From the NCBI RefSeq assembly GCF_037126465.1, contig NC_088202.1, positions 120,976,123 through 121,040,122 on the forward strand: a stretch of DNA of 64,000 bases. The letters are read 5' to 3'. The stretch is from Ornithodoros turicata. Lineage: Eukaryota > Arthropoda > Arachnida > Ixodida > Argasidae. Position 1 is the stretch's first letter. Each line of letters starts with the position of its first letter. The position numbers were made by a program, and so were the translations under genes. Of the stretch, positions 33,433 through 45,145 are shown piece by piece. The notes beneath the pieces were generated by a model that worked only from the letters and a program-made list of their open reading frames with translations, was not told where the DNA came from and did no database searches.

Positions 33433-34325
33433 CTTATCAGCGTATAAAACCAAACAGTGTTTCTGGTGAAAGAGAAACGCGTATGGTCTCATTCTCCGCA
33501 GATCAATTTAAAAGAAACTATCACTCCAATATGTACTACAATGCAACGTTGTCCATGTGCATCTGCGGGGCGAAAGTCGAAGGTGGAGGGCCCTGCAAAA
33601 GCATCGTTTGTTTTCCGCTCTCTAATCTCTTAGCATGTGTAACATCGATATGGTTAGAAAGGTTGCGTGGCAGCAAACAAGTGAAAAAGTTCTCGTCACT
33701 ATCGGACGCGGTCGTTTTCAGGAATCGGCTTACAAACTTCGCGCATTCTCTAGAGTGAGCGGTCCTAATTAGCACACCTCCTGCACTGAATCATCTACAG
33801 CCCCGCAAAAGGCTCCTTTGAAAAGCCTCTTTCCGTTAAATGCAAAAATCATTTCCGTTTTATGTGTATCTTTCCTCAAACGAGGCTGGGAATTTGAAGC
33901 AAGCTTGCCTTCGCGAGCGTTTTTTTTTTTTTTTTTTCAGTTTTGTATAAATAATATGGTGCGGAGCACCTAGTCATTTGTGCGATCAAGTTGCAGTCCT
34001 GTAGGCGACGCGTAGTATGAATTCAAGAAATTGTTGCATCCGTTACTTGCACGCAGAGCGAACGAGTCGGGGCTCACGCGGTGCGCGTTTTCTTTTCCTT
34101 TTTGTTCTCGGAAACCATTTCTGAGTCGAAGACCAGTGATATTGTTCATCACAGAGGTGCTACTTTCACATAAAAAAAAATAAAATAAATAAGCGCGAAT
34201 ATCAAAGAACAGGAGGGGTCATGCTTGCATGAAATCGCCCATCCAGTCGTAATCACCACACAGCTAACGTCAAAAGTAATTTACTTAGTAGTTCAGCAGG
34301 ATGTAGTTGAACTACTCCCGTCACT

Positions 34326-34563
34326 CACTCTAAGAAGAAAAAAAAAAGGTGGGCAAAACCGGGAGGCAATTACAATTTGTAACCCCCTAGATTGCAGTTG
34401 CTCCCCATTTTATTCCCCAGACCCTAAAATTTACACCGGAGGAGTGCAAACAACTTTGCAAGAACTTCCGCACATTTGGTCGCGAAAGGAAATAATGATT
34501 GTTGCAATGCATTTAGTCTCCAAAAGGACCAAATTTACTCCTCTCTTTTTTCTTCTTAGAGTG
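34326..34563. mobile_element. MITE, 238 bp, CACTCTAAGAAG ends
   Basis: A perfect 18-base terminal inverted repeat (CACTCTAAGAAGAAAAAA at both ends). The interior is non-coding and AT-rich. The ends resemble those of the 21006 element (CACTC, then an AGAAAAAA block), suggesting related families. No target duplication found. Confidence 0.75.
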
Positions 34564-35597
34564 CTGGTCTTCTCAATTGGCCCAAGTAGTAAGACGCTGG
34601 CATTCTGAAAGGCCCCGAAAACGGAACATTTAGAGTAACTGAGCGTAACTGCCAGAATAACGTTCGCCCCCTTCACGAGGTATCAGACTGACAGCGCTAG
34701 AAGGAAGGTACAGGGCTTCCGGGACACGATAAGCGAGGCACCCGTAAGCAGCAGGTTCATTTTTACGATCACCTCATTTCCTTCGTATTGTTACTGCAAG
34801 ATGCACGTACATGGAACATTCACGTTTTCGTCGCTGAATTGTAAAGGTGACCCAAATCCGGATACTACGATCCCCTTTTTCCTGATAAAAAAGCAATCAT
34901 CCATCATGTTGGGTTAAAAAGGCACCAGTCCCTCATGTAAAAAGATGCCTGCACGGCGCCATTTTCTTCTGGCATTGACGACATGAGCATTAGGAGACAG
35001 TCGATTACTTTTATCCCGGGTTCCCAGCCGGATGCTCCTCGTTGCGATTCTCCGCCATTTTTATAGATTCAGCAGAAGAACAGCGCCCCTTTTCTTCCCT
35101 ATCTTTTCCTTTTTACAAAGCAGAGATGGCCCCGATAGTCGTATCGATCCGTCAAAAATGATTAAAAAAAAACGATAAACACAAACTGGTGTGCATACAC
35201 CATAAATCAAGATGCAAGAAAAACCTTTCTCCCTGTCGCCAGATAGGATCATTTCTCATGAGACGGACGATCTCGTGGTCGCATGTACTGTTGCCGATAC
35301 GAAGGATACAGGTTCAGTTAGTTACCCCACACTCTCTTTTCTTCACATAGCGATATTGTGTGGGTATGTTTTATGTGACGCGTCAACGATAAGACCCGTA
35401 CCGAAAGCACCGTTAAAGACGCGGCTCAAGATCAGAGCTTTTCGAAGTTGCAGACAGTAATACTGTGGTACATTTCCGTGAATACAGGCAGCATAGGCGT
35501 CGTTTGGTTTGGGCTCTTCACAGGAATATCTTCCTTCTCCTATTTCACCAGCAACGATATATGCTCGCGCGTGAGCACGCTCGCCATGTACACAGTA

Positions 35598-36201
35598 ATG
35601 TTGAATTCCAATGGCAGATTCGGAACGCTTCCGGACCAAGTTTTGTAGCTCCTCCGGGAGCAAGTCTGTTCTATTGGCAGATTGGGAACAGTGCCGGAGT
35701 CTTCCAATGGGAGCTTTGGAGCGGCATGCAAGCCAAGGTCGTTCCAAGGAGCAACCCAGACTGCTCCGCCAAAATGAGCGGATTCAATGGGAACTCTCCG
35801 TGACGTATCACTTGTCGTTCGCGCTTCCTATTTTCCTGTCTCTGCTTCGCTAACATGGCCGCTTCGCAATGCGTCTTCGCCGTCACTGGTATTTCGCGTC
35901 GTACGTTGGCGATTTTGTTTCTTGAAGAAAGCGATGAGTCAGACATTACCTCGGCAACGTTAGGAGATTGGGAGGACCCTCATTTTGCGAAACATGGTGT
36001 TGCGGTGGAACATGAGTACCTTCTTCTTCTTCCTCCTCCGTCTCTGGCCGCCATCCACCCAGGGAGGTTGGCCAGGGACCAGGGCTAAACTCCAAGTTGG
36101 GCGCAAGCGTTGCAGATTCGGATCACTCGCTCTAGGCCAGATCAAGCCGCTCCATTGCGGAGTCTGCCACTTGCTCCGACTCTGCCATTATAATTCAACA
36201 T
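35598..36201 (+). mobile_element. PIF/Harbinger-like deletion derivative, 604 bp
   Basis: The left end ATGTTGAATTCCAATGGCAGA, followed by TCGGA, matches the reverse-complemented right end ATGTTGAATTATAATGGCAGA, followed by GTCGGA: about 27 bases with three or four differences. Between them a frame begins at ATG 35855 with MAASQCVFAVTG, then RRTLAILFLEESDESD. HARBI1-type transposases often start with MAA, a short hydrophobic/Arg stretch and an acidic D/E-S run. The frame is cut at about 36017 by a T/C-rich block and a GC-rich segment that may be a reverse LINE tail. A clear 3-bp target duplication is lacking, so the superfamily is inferred. Confidence 0.5.
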
Positions 36202-36299
36202 GAGGTTCCCGGTTTTTCTTTTGCTCTTCCACTCTTTGTATTCTCAGGCCATGTCCCGTTACATCATCCCCTATGTGTGGTTCGGTTTCCTTGGGAATA

Positions 36300-38790
36300 A
36301 AGGTCTGGATATGTGCGTCCCATTTTTCTTTAAACAAATCGCAGCGCCCCCTCACATATTAGTAAGACAATAAACGCTACCGTATACCTTCCACAGAGCA
36401 AACACTTATTGTTTAGGGGCGAGGCAGTAGACCGGAACGTTTGCAGCAGCGCTCAGCGAGGCCAATGCTTATGCCACCGGATGGGCGGGCTCGTCAGCTA
36501 ACAAATTATCGCAAACATTCATAAATAATACCACGAGGAATAAGGAAAGTAAAAACTATTTTCACTACCCGGGAAACAAAGCCCACTCAACACCGCAGAA
36601 AGTAGTAGAGAAGCAAAGAGAAGCCCTTATCAAAACAGCGGGTGCAGTTTTATTATTGTGACTGGCGCATCCTTTTATGCCCGAGATCGATTAATGAATT
36701 CCCGTGAGCGGAACGGCGTTGTTCTTTCATCACCGTGCCAGCGCTGATAAATCAACGAAAAATTTTGGCGCTGTCTTCGTTACGGACTTCTTGTCTTTTG
36801 CGTACCGACAGAGCAAGCGATGGAATTTTTTAAAATGCTTTTCCGAAACTGAGGCTGGCTATGGCGAAAGACGTGTTCGCGTTCACTGGCGATAAATTAT
36901 TATCGAGTTTGTGGAGCAAATTACTTTTCGAACATTGTGAGCTGTCAAAATTAAGGGAACGGACTTGTTTTGTTGGGCTTAATTATCGATGCAATCCGTC
37001 GATGGGTGGCTGAAAAAGGAAATATCGCCTGGCAAGGGCTTCCTTTCTCGTGTATGTGCTATAAATATGGCGACATTTGACCCGGAGTCGGTAATTTGTG
37101 TGCACTTTGCGCACCAGAAGCGCACTTTCTCATTTCCCATTAAATGCGAGGGAGAACAACGACTGCTGCGTTTGCTCCCTCCAATTTAAGGGCGAGGGAG
37201 AAAGCGCGCTCTAGGCGGAGCGAGTGAAAGCACCTCCAAATCTGCCGTTTTTCAGGAGCCATTTCCTAGAGCTACATTGGAGTGACCCTTTTCTTTTAAA
37301 CGGCATCGGCGCAAAAAAAGGAACAGATATTTCCATTGAGCCGAACTTCTATCTTTCGTAATTAATAAGTTCATTAGTCAAAATTAATTACGACAACGCC
37401 CCATGAAGTCGTTGCTAGTGCGGCCGTAAGGTGCCACCTCTTGGCCAAAAACATATGTTCATTGTAAGTGACATAAAGGAATTTCCCGATTTAAAAAAAT
37501 ATATATTGTCAACGTTAACGCAAGCACCCTGCATACTATATGCATGGGTATTTCACTCTACAGAGCAGGAATCACGGTTTCATATCGTATCGGAGGAGTT
37601 AGGGTGTTCAAACAAACTAATTTACGGCGTACCGCTTTTGTGCAGCTCCACCAATCACGCCTTTCTGCCGCAACCAGACAGAAAAAAAAAATACAAAAAT
37701 TCCGACGACCTTATCCTCCGAAACTACGTAAAGTCCGTATACTCATCTCTTCAGCCATAGCGCAGACTTTTCATGCGAGAAAGATAAGCTGCACGAGACC
37801 CGCTCGCACAAAGGAACCATCCACACACACAAACCTCCCACTCCGCTCGTCTAACTCCCTTTCATTTATTAAAGAACAAACCAGAAAGACAGGGAGACAA
37901 AAGCCGGGAACCGCTTTATGAATCAACCAGGCCCCGTCGTCATCCCCACAAAGGCGACGCAGATGCGGTCGAAATGAATAATCAAATAATGAATCTCTAC
38001 CCACCCCCAAGAGCACCGCCGACAACAGCATTCGCAAACGTCGGGACGATCCACCCACCCCATCCGAACGCATCTCTTATAGATATCATCCGATCCATAT
38101 TAGGATCGCAGATATAGACCATCGACGCCCCAAAAGAAATCTTCCGAACAATGCACGCCATTCGCAACTCTACAACCCCGAACGAAGAATGTGAACGACA
38201 TCTATCGATTGGAAGGGACAACGTAGATAGAGCCGTCGTCAACGGGCGTATAATTAATAAAATGATAATGAAGACGCCGTAGATTTAGATTTAAGCCGAG
38301 TCGTGTAAGAATTCCATTGCGGATGATCAAAACGAGGTGGTGGGGGCAATTGCCGGCCTCATCATTATGGTAATCGTCATCGCCGTCCGAGTGCGCCAAT
38401 GGATGTCTGGAAGCAAAATCAGATTCAAAAGGGGTCATTCGCGCTCACATAAGTACTCCCCCGGATGCGATTGTCTAAAATGGCGGTCATAAAGCGGATA
38501 CTATTTTTTTCTTCCTCCGCAATCTTTTCAGGATAAAGTTTCCGTACGCTGGAGATGGTGGCATATTACTGAAGAAATGTTCGCTCGCATTCGTAATGAA
38601 GATAATCCTGCGTGTGCGTGTGTGTATTTCTTTTCTCTCTTTTTTTTTTTATAAGCGTCGTTTCAGTTTCTTTTGTGCTCCAGGCGCTGCTCTCTTAAAA
38701 ACAGCAGCATGGCTTACGGCAGAAACACGGCACCAGAAGTCCTTCATGTGTGCTACAGTCTGTTTCGCGTGATTAAAGTGGTCGTGACAC
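36300..38790. other. no supported feature
   Basis: Frames up to about 125 codons without splice or homology support. One 40-codon frame at 37067-37189 starts in a good context (ataaatATGGCG; residues ICVHFAHQKRTFSFP) but has no exon boundary that I trust. A T-rich tract lies at 38630-38652. Confidence 0.35.
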
Positions 38791-38850
38791 TTTAAATGTC
38801 TTTCACCTTTCATCGTCAACTTTAAATGTGGTTCGTTACATCACACACAC

Positions 38851-39122
38851 CAGCTCCCGTGGCATAGTGGTTAGGATGGTCGCTTTCCACGCCGAGACTG
38901 GGAGGCGACACGGGTTCGAATCTGTCTGAGCATTTTCCCTGGGTTTTCCGAAGACTTTCCAGACGAATGTCGGCACAGTTCCCCCTGAAGTCGGCCCAGG
39001 ACGCATACTAACCCCCCTGTCCCCCACTCCTTCCTGCTGTCGTCTCTCCATCTGTCCACGTCTGTACGCCGCTCATAGCCACAGTTGCTTCGCGGCGCTA
39101 ACACGGAATTAAAAAAAAGGTA
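38851..39122 (+). mobile_element. full-length tRNA-derived SINE (family A) with 13-bp TSD
   Basis: The tRNA-like head carries box A tggcatagtgg (38860-38870) and box B gggttcgaatc (38912-38922), 42 bases apart. A conserved body follows (ccctgggttttccgaagac, ccccactccttcctgctg, cttcgcggcgctaac) and an A-rich tail. The direct repeat acatcacacacac at 38838-38850 and 39123-39135 flanks it exactly. This is a recent insertion by target-primed reverse transcription, transcribed by RNA polymerase III by family analogy. It is the best reference copy in the window; others are at 23988, 24901, 27054, 44629 and 62500. Confidence 0.93.
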
Positions 39123-39556
39123 ACATCACACACACAGGGATGTGATTGACCAAAGTCGTTTTGGGGCATCCTTGGGAGCAACCAAAATCGTGCTTGGAAG
39201 CAGAAACAGTACATTTCGGAGCAGACACGGTTGTCCGCGTGCCCGTAAAGTACGAATATTGCGAAGCCAATGTGGTATTTTAAGCTAAGCTGTGTATATA
39301 AGAAGGAGCATGATCAACTGTAGGCAGCTCTTGAACGGTGGTATTAGACTCCATTTTCAACGCAGTTCTGAGTTCGTTCGGAGCAATTTAAGCCCAAAAG
39401 GAAAATGTAAAGAAACAAGCCTGTTGATTGCAATATGACCAGCTCTTCAAATTATGCAAGAGAATAAATATATTGGCACATTGAGATGGTTCAGCTGCCA
39501 CCCACTTTGACTAGACACGTATGAGCTCCTGAGGAGTCCAACAGGTAAACAGATTA

Positions 39557-39890
39557 TCACGAACTGGCATTTTTCTTCTTGTTCGATGCCATTTTCTCTA
39601 AGGCAACAGCAAGCCTCACTTTGCCTTCCGTCAGTAGCGTCTGACCACTTTCAACATTCCCGAAGTTTCTTGACCTAATGCCATGGTCAATGAGCAACTC
39701 AACATTAGTTTGCATTTTTTTTAGCACAGAGCACTTCGTTCTGCAGAGCATCCTGCCCTCCACTGCCTGGCTCCGTCTGGGCCGTATCAGTACGCTGTCG
39801 TTTCTTCGCCAGCTCTTCTTCAGCAGCGACACGCTCCCCGTACACATTGTATGAGCCCCTCACCGCCTTAATCACAGGGGGCGCACACAT
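39557..39890 (-). pseudogene. frameshifted coding relic, charged coiled-coil-like C-terminus
   Basis: Two minus-strand frames overlap at an A8 run (plus 39714-39721). The first (39705-39890) carries VYGERVAAEEELAKKRQR and QDALQNEVLCAKK. The second continues as MQTNVELLIDHG, VESGQTLLTEGKVRLAVALE and ends NKKKNASS at 39557. Read through a one-base slip at the homopolymer, they give a coherent charged, helix-rich tail of about 110 residues. The pattern resembles C-terminal tails of some arthropod transposase-related proteins, but I cannot name a family. A sequencing error in the run is an alternative to decay. Confidence 0.35.
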
Positions 39891-40263
39891 TGTACTACTA
39901 CACTGAAGATTATGGAGGGGAGGGAATAATTTTGTTTCTACGTGCCGTAATTGGCGATATAGAAACCTTCGTCAGCGTCAAGCTGTGACGTCAGAGAAGC
40001 GAGATCCTCAGCCGTTCCCGTTGGTTCTTGAGAGCTTCTGTGAGGCGGATGGGTTTCGGTATTTGCGGTGCCGATTTGCTACGCGCCTGTTGCCCCGTTT
40101 GCTGTAGCACTAAGAGTGAAGGTTGTATGCATTGTATGAATGCAAATAGTTGCCTTTCACATTTATCCGACATAACTTGGAGCGATGACCCCTTTAATAC
40201 TTTTTGCAGCTTGTTTACCGATCAAGTGTTTTCGACGGTGCGCATCGGCAAACACCTACTCAC

Positions 40264-40550
40264 ATTTCGCGTGACTCTCGAACCACTGAGTCGTCGCAAC
40301 AAACTGTGTGATGCGAAACGTCAACCGGGGTGTTCTTTAAAGAATACAGTTTCCACGAAATATCACCGTTCCTGGTCCGAGTAAATACATAGCACGCAAA
40401 TGCAGTTACTGCCACGTGAACAAAAATGATAGCTCTTAATACGTCGTTCTGAAGGCGGGTGCGCATGATGGTGCTTAAGGAACCTGAATCTTCACAAAGC
40501 AAACGTGTCTTCGAAGGAACTTCGCTTGGGAAAATACCAGATGATCGCAT
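40264..40550 (-). CDS. candidate first exon of a type II membrane protein
   Basis: From ATG at 40548-40550 the frame runs to a strong donor (AAT|gtgagtagg) at 40264. About 30 residues in, an Arg-containing stretch is followed by a hydrophobic segment (RAIIFVHVAVTAFACYVF), then NGDISWKLYSLKN and VCCDD. This is the shape of a type II anchor and stem, as in Golgi enzymes. A pyrimidine-rich acceptor (tgtattctttaaag) inside the frame allows a shorter internal exon instead. I found no downstream exon. Confidence 0.25.
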
Positions 40551-41249
40551 TTAATCCCCACAGCAGGGGAAACCAGAACTGTCGCTCCTTTAATGTTTCT
40601 CGTGAGATGAACACCATCATTCAAAGCCACGCCAGCAAGGGGGAGCCCAGCTAGGAGTGCATTGTGCGAGGCACAACCCCGCCTCCTGTCAGAATGGCTG
40701 TGGTATGAAACAGCACACGCACATGGTTAATAGAAAAGGGCTCAGGAAAATGAAACGTGCATCCAGCGCTCAAACCTCTTCTGTTCCTGTCGGAACTACG
40801 AGGAACATATTTCGTAGTTGAACGGTTTTGCGATTTCACAGAGGTACTAGCATAGTGCTTCCGATATAACGTGCTCTCGGTTATGCAGTGTCAACTCAGG
40901 AAGTTCTATCTCGCTGCCTCAATGATTAAGTCAGTCATTCTGAAAGCTCCGTGCAGACGCGAGGAAGAAGTAATGACCACTTGAAAGACATGCATATGAA
41001 GGAGAGAGTGAAAGGTGTGTTGCGATCCTTAAGATTGGCGTTGCTAGGCAGGATCTGTATTTCGCTAATAATGTCGAACGTGTGTAGTATATACACTTTC
41101 ATCTAATATCATACGAGTACACACAAGCAATCTTACAGTGGTTGTTAGTATCGCTCCACTTATGTGCGATACGTTTTCTTGACCCCTACAGCAGAACGCC
41201 ACGCAAGTACACAGTATATCAAGCAGTATGTGTAGGTATTTTGACACAG

Positions 41250-41375
41250 AGTAGAGAACCGTGCGAAATATGCGATAAATCAGTTGGAGCCGATTCCAGA
41301 GGTGTGCCGAGGAACCTAACAGCAAGCTCAAATAATACCGGCACCTTTTACTGCTCCAGATCTAAACAAAAATAA
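41250..41375 (+). CDS. candidate terminal exon with cysteines and N-glycosylation sites
   Basis: After the acceptor ggtattttgacacag the frame reads SREPCEICDKSVGADSRG, NLTASSNNTG and FYCSRSKQK to TAA at 41373. It has three cysteines and two N-x-T sites. A second acceptor (tgacccctacag) lies about 60 bases upstream. A possible AATAAA occurs near 41568. It could be the end of a secreted or membrane protein; the family is unknown and the upstream exon was not found. Confidence 0.22.
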   Translation, partial: SREPCEICDKSVGADSRGVPRNLTASSNNTGTFYCSRSKQK

Positions 41376-41399
41376 GATACGGTAAAGCTCCTAGTGCAC

Positions 41400-43190
41400 C
41401 GCTCAACATGTTTTTCAACATGCTCAACCCGCGTTGTTTTCCCATTCCGATTACTGTACGTCATCTTCGCCTCATCGCTTCCGTGTCGGACAGGCAAAGC
41501 ACGCTTTACAGTAGCATTCCACGACCCATTTTACTCGTCATCGGCCTTCCATTCCTTACTCCTTTGCAATAAACCATGCGACACGAAGCTAGTTGAATGA
41601 GCGATAGTATTATAATACATGTGAAAATAGTGCACTATAAAGTACCGCACAGTGCTACGTATAACAATACGATGCTTCAATTCCAGACCACACCTGAATA
41701 GAGCTGTTCTGCAGGAACCATCGATATGAGAACCGCCACTCCCTACATCATTTACGTCACGACACACGGAGTTTTTGCAACATAAAATTCCGCCAGTTGT
41801 TTCACTTATGCATGGAACGCGCTCTCTGGCCATTCGCTCCGCAAGTACTCGCTGCCTCGTGCTATAGAAATTATTCACCGTTCAATTTCGCCTGCGATGC
41901 GTTGGATACGCGTGCACCGACGCGCTGATACAGATATATGTCCAGTAATGCATATTACTTCCATGCCGAGCACGCAAGCCGCTGCACATATGATATAACA
42001 ACGAACATAACCTTGGAGTCGCGAGACCCAATATGCAGTCATTTCCGCTGCGAAAGGTGGGTATACACAAAACATGCAGCTAGGAGAGCCTCGGATTGGC
42101 ACAGCACTGCGAATGTAGTTGGCTAGCAAATGAGCACAACATAAATGTAGTGACTGCAGCTCAAATGCACTGGAATGAGAATATATTTCTCCTGTTTCGG
42201 AACTGCAACGGCCTGGATTTAGAGCTAGAACAAAATTGAAACTACTACTACGGCGCTTAAGCGAGGCGTGTTCTCCAACGAGTCACAGGCGAATTGTCTC
42301 TCTTATGTATAGCTTAAACAGGGCACTACAATGTGCGTAGTACATACGACGAAAGCTCGATTTGAATGCTTGCTGCGTGCACGTGGTATAATGTTACAAG
42401 TAAGACAGTGTAGCACAATCCCAAAAGCAATTATAATGCCCGGAGTCGATACCACACGAACCACGGCTTTGTGAACCACGTGAACCGATTAAAGGCACAA
42501 TGATAAGCAATCTTGCAATCAATGCCGTATGGTGGCTCTTTCTGAAATTGCGTTTCTTTTTTTTTTCTATTTCGCTGACAAAAAAAAAAAAAAAAACTAC
42601 ACGTCAGTCTAAAGAGTGTCAAAAACTCTGTTCCCTTCGTTCGCGTCCATTCATAAAGGGAGATTAAAAAAGTAACGAAAAAAAAAACGCAAAGATAATC
42701 AAGGCAACACAACAGACACTGGGAGTAATGTCCTTTTCCTTCGGAGCAGAAAATAAAAATAAATACTCTGCTTCGCCTGCTCTCCGAAAAAGAATTCAAT
42801 ATCGACAGCTTCTTCTTTACTTTTTGTATCACTTTTCAAACGAAACTAGGCGTCTCGAAGAGACGCGCCGCACAAATCACAGCCGCCTGTGCCAGTTCCA
42901 TTGAGCCTCGGGGCCGATCTTTAAGGCAGTGTCCTTTTTTTTTTTTACGTCATTTTTACTGCTTCTTTCTTTAGAACAGACACGATTTAGATAGATGAAA
43001 CTATGGTCAGACAGAAGACGCTTTGCTATATACATTATGCCTGAAACATTGCTGGTCTCCTAACTGTGAGCTTTCAACCTGAAACGCACCGCTCTGCGTC
43101 CCCAGCGAGCACAAGCCCAGTTACGTTTGCCGGGACTGAGACAACTTTCGTACACTTTGGTCCCTTCCTCGTAAGAACTTCTTATACTAC
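41400..43190. other. no supported gene
   Basis: A minus-strand frame at 41531-41878 is cysteine-rich (ILCCKNSVCRD, GSCRTALFRCG) with a good ATG context but no signal peptide and no splice support. A/T homopolymers lie at 42558-42595 and 42677-42690. Confidence 0.35.
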
Positions 43191-43198
43191 GTACCAAA

Positions 43199-43595
43199 CT
43201 AAATGCACTCAAAAATCGCTTCTTCTCGCCGCGAGAGAGCGCTAAAGCATAAAAGACGTGGGAATACGAACTGCCACATGGTAGCACCCGCTACTAGAAC
43301 GAAGGCATTTTACGAGGGCCTCTACATTCACAAGTTCTGCCTTTCGCAGTCGGAAACACTCCAGGCTTCAGATTCTCACACCTGGTCCATTAAAAAACAT
43401 ATCTGAGAATCCTAACACGTCGCAAAATGAAGTGCAACGTAACGTAAAACGAAGTTGCTTGCATCGCCGCTCACCTTTTGATGAAAGCTAAGAAGCTGAA
43501 TTCTTTTTCCGCAGCTGTTTCCCCTTCTCCTTCACTCTCGTCCTCCTCTTCGTCCTCCTCCTCATTGTTCTGGTCCTTATCCCGTTCCTCCGATG
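43199..43595 (-). CDS. candidate C-terminal exon pair of an acidic protein
   Basis: The exon at 43475-43595 lies between a fine acceptor (cgtttttactttcttccacgtag) and a strong donor (AAAAG|gtgagcgg). It reads SEERDKDQNNEEEDEEEDES, then an EGEGE run and EKEFSFLAFIK. The exon at 43199-43241 has acceptor gtcttttatgctttag and continues in phase as ALSRREEAIFECI, followed by TAG. The intron would be 233 bases. An acidic low-complexity linker before a short hydrophobic helix is common in cytosolic and nuclear proteins, and I cannot name it. The GAG/GAA-rich DNA could mislead, but both splice sites and the phase agree. The upstream exon must end in phase 1. Confidence 0.4.
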
Positions 43596-43724
43596 CTACG
43601 TGGAAGAAAGTAAAAACGATAGTGTCATCAGCGATGAGCATTCCTCCACTCGCAAAACATGAAGAACAGAAACACTTTCTTTGGTTTTAGCAGGGGAAAA
43701 CAGCGCCGTTTTCAATTCATTCTT

Positions 43725-43742
43725 TTTCTTCTTCTTCTTTTT
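43725..43742. repeat. (TTC)n simple repeat with poly(T)
   Basis: ttcttcttcttc followed by a T run; a second T run lies at 43857-43870. Confidence 0.85.
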
Positions 43743-44628
43743 TTGTCCCTCTCTCGAAATTCTGTGCCCAAGGAGGAAACCAATGAGACGAAAAAAAATA
43801 GTGGCGCAGAGCATATTGTTTCGAAACGTTCAGTGTAGCGTCCTCGTTGCTTTTTTCTTTTTTTTTTTCCCCGAAGATGTAACAAATGATTATCTCATGG
43901 ATCTTATGCGAAGGCACGTTCCTGCACTCGTTCCCCCTTCGAAGCGAATATGGGAGAACATTACGCGCAGTTCCATTTTCTTTTCTCGGAACACTGACGA
44001 CAGGTATTTCTCTACTGTGTTTATAGACAAATGAAACACCGCAGCCGTGTACCCATCCGGTTCTCCAATTTCAACACGTGATAAACGGAAGAGGAAAAGT
44101 ATCAGTAACCGCTCTTCGTTTACAGAAATTAATACCAAAATGCGAAGCGCACGGCTGATTGCTTTTGAACATTTGCGTAAGAATACTTAGCCCACCTTAT
44201 TAAGTAACTTATTTGCTGCTCAAACCGCCAACTTTTACGAGTAAGGAACTTCTAATTGTGACGCTAAGGAGGTAAACTGTCGTGTTCTTTCGTTCTTCGA
44301 TACACTTGCGTGTCCGGTGTGATTTATATACAGGGACTAAAAACGAAGCCGTAACTCAGACTAGGCGGAGATAGCGCCTGCACATCGAACGCGTGTAACG
44401 GAAGGGGGTTTTGCTTGCACTGTCCAGCTTTCATTCCCAAGTCACCGCTATGCAGTTTAGTCTAAGTCATGTTTTCCTGACAAGTACTGCGCAGCAAGCC
44501 TACTCCATGCTAAATGCACCTTCTCTAGCTGTACTTCTCCCAGTTGCTCCTTGTTCTCCTTTCTAATTTAAAAAATCCGGGCGGGTTTGCAATGTAATCC
44601 CTGCGCAAATTATCTCTTTCCATTTCAC

Positions 44629-44846
44629 GTTAGCACAGCGGTGCGTCTACGGCTATATGCAGTAAGCAGAAGCGAACCAAAGGAGGGAAAAAAACGGAAA
44701 GACAAACTGAGTGAAGGGTTAAGACGGGCCAAGTTCAGTGAGAACTGTGCCAACATTTGTCTGAAATGTCTGCCCGGGAAACGCAGAGAGATCATCAGAC
44801 AGCGCTGCTTGCGGTGGAATTCGATCCCAGCACCATTCGGCCTCTA
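44629..44846 (-). mobile_element. old, diverged SINE family A copy
   Basis: Follows the family in order on the plus strand: gttagcacagcggtgcgtct, then cggctatatgc, aactgtgccaacatttgtct, cccgggaaacgcagagagat, cagacagcg, and the box-B region gaattcgatcccagcacc. It lies head to tail with the second SINE at 44851-45145, both on the minus strand. Confidence 0.65.
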
Positions 44847-44850
44847 ACAT

Positions 44851-45145
44851 ACCTTTGGACCTTGGTTATGATAACTGGTGGCTTTTGATTTGTTTGGTGA
44901 TAACAACGTTGATCATAACCGATGCCACAGTGGTCGGTCTCTGGATTAATTTTGTCCATCTGAGGGTTCTTTAAGGTGCGCCGAGACCTCAGCACACCGT
45001 ATTTAACGTTCCTCGCAGGAGACGCCGTATCTAAGCAACTTGCACCCTGCCACCAATTTGTTGGCGTCCTTGGCCGGGATCGAACCCGCAACCTTGGGAT
45101 CGGCAGGAGGAAACGCTACCAAATGATACTCCGAGGCCGGTGTCA
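44851..45145 (-). mobile_element. tRNA-derived SINE, second family (tick-type tail)
   Basis: Minus strand: the head has gtatcatttggtagcg (box A-like) and ggttgcgggttcgatcccgg (box B). The body then contains gcgcaccttaaagaaccctc, agatgg, aaaattaatccagag and accactgtggcatcgg. This order (CACGTTAAAGAACCCCAGG, then TGGTC.AAATTAATCCGGAG, then CCACTACGGC) is the well-known tail of tRNA-derived SINEs in ticks, such as the Ruka group. Divergence from that pattern suggests an old copy. It supports assigning the window to a tick. Confidence 0.75.

Noticed and set aside
38851..38925. tRNA gene
   Set aside because: It has boxes A and B but an irregular anticodon arm, and it continues directly into a SINE body with a TSD. 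It is a SINE head. The same applies near 45080 and 62730.
41531..41878. Cysteine-rich minus-strand frame as a secreted toxin-like peptide
   Set aside because: There is no signal peptide, the cysteine spacing matches no family I know, and the frame runs into AT-rich non-coding sequence.
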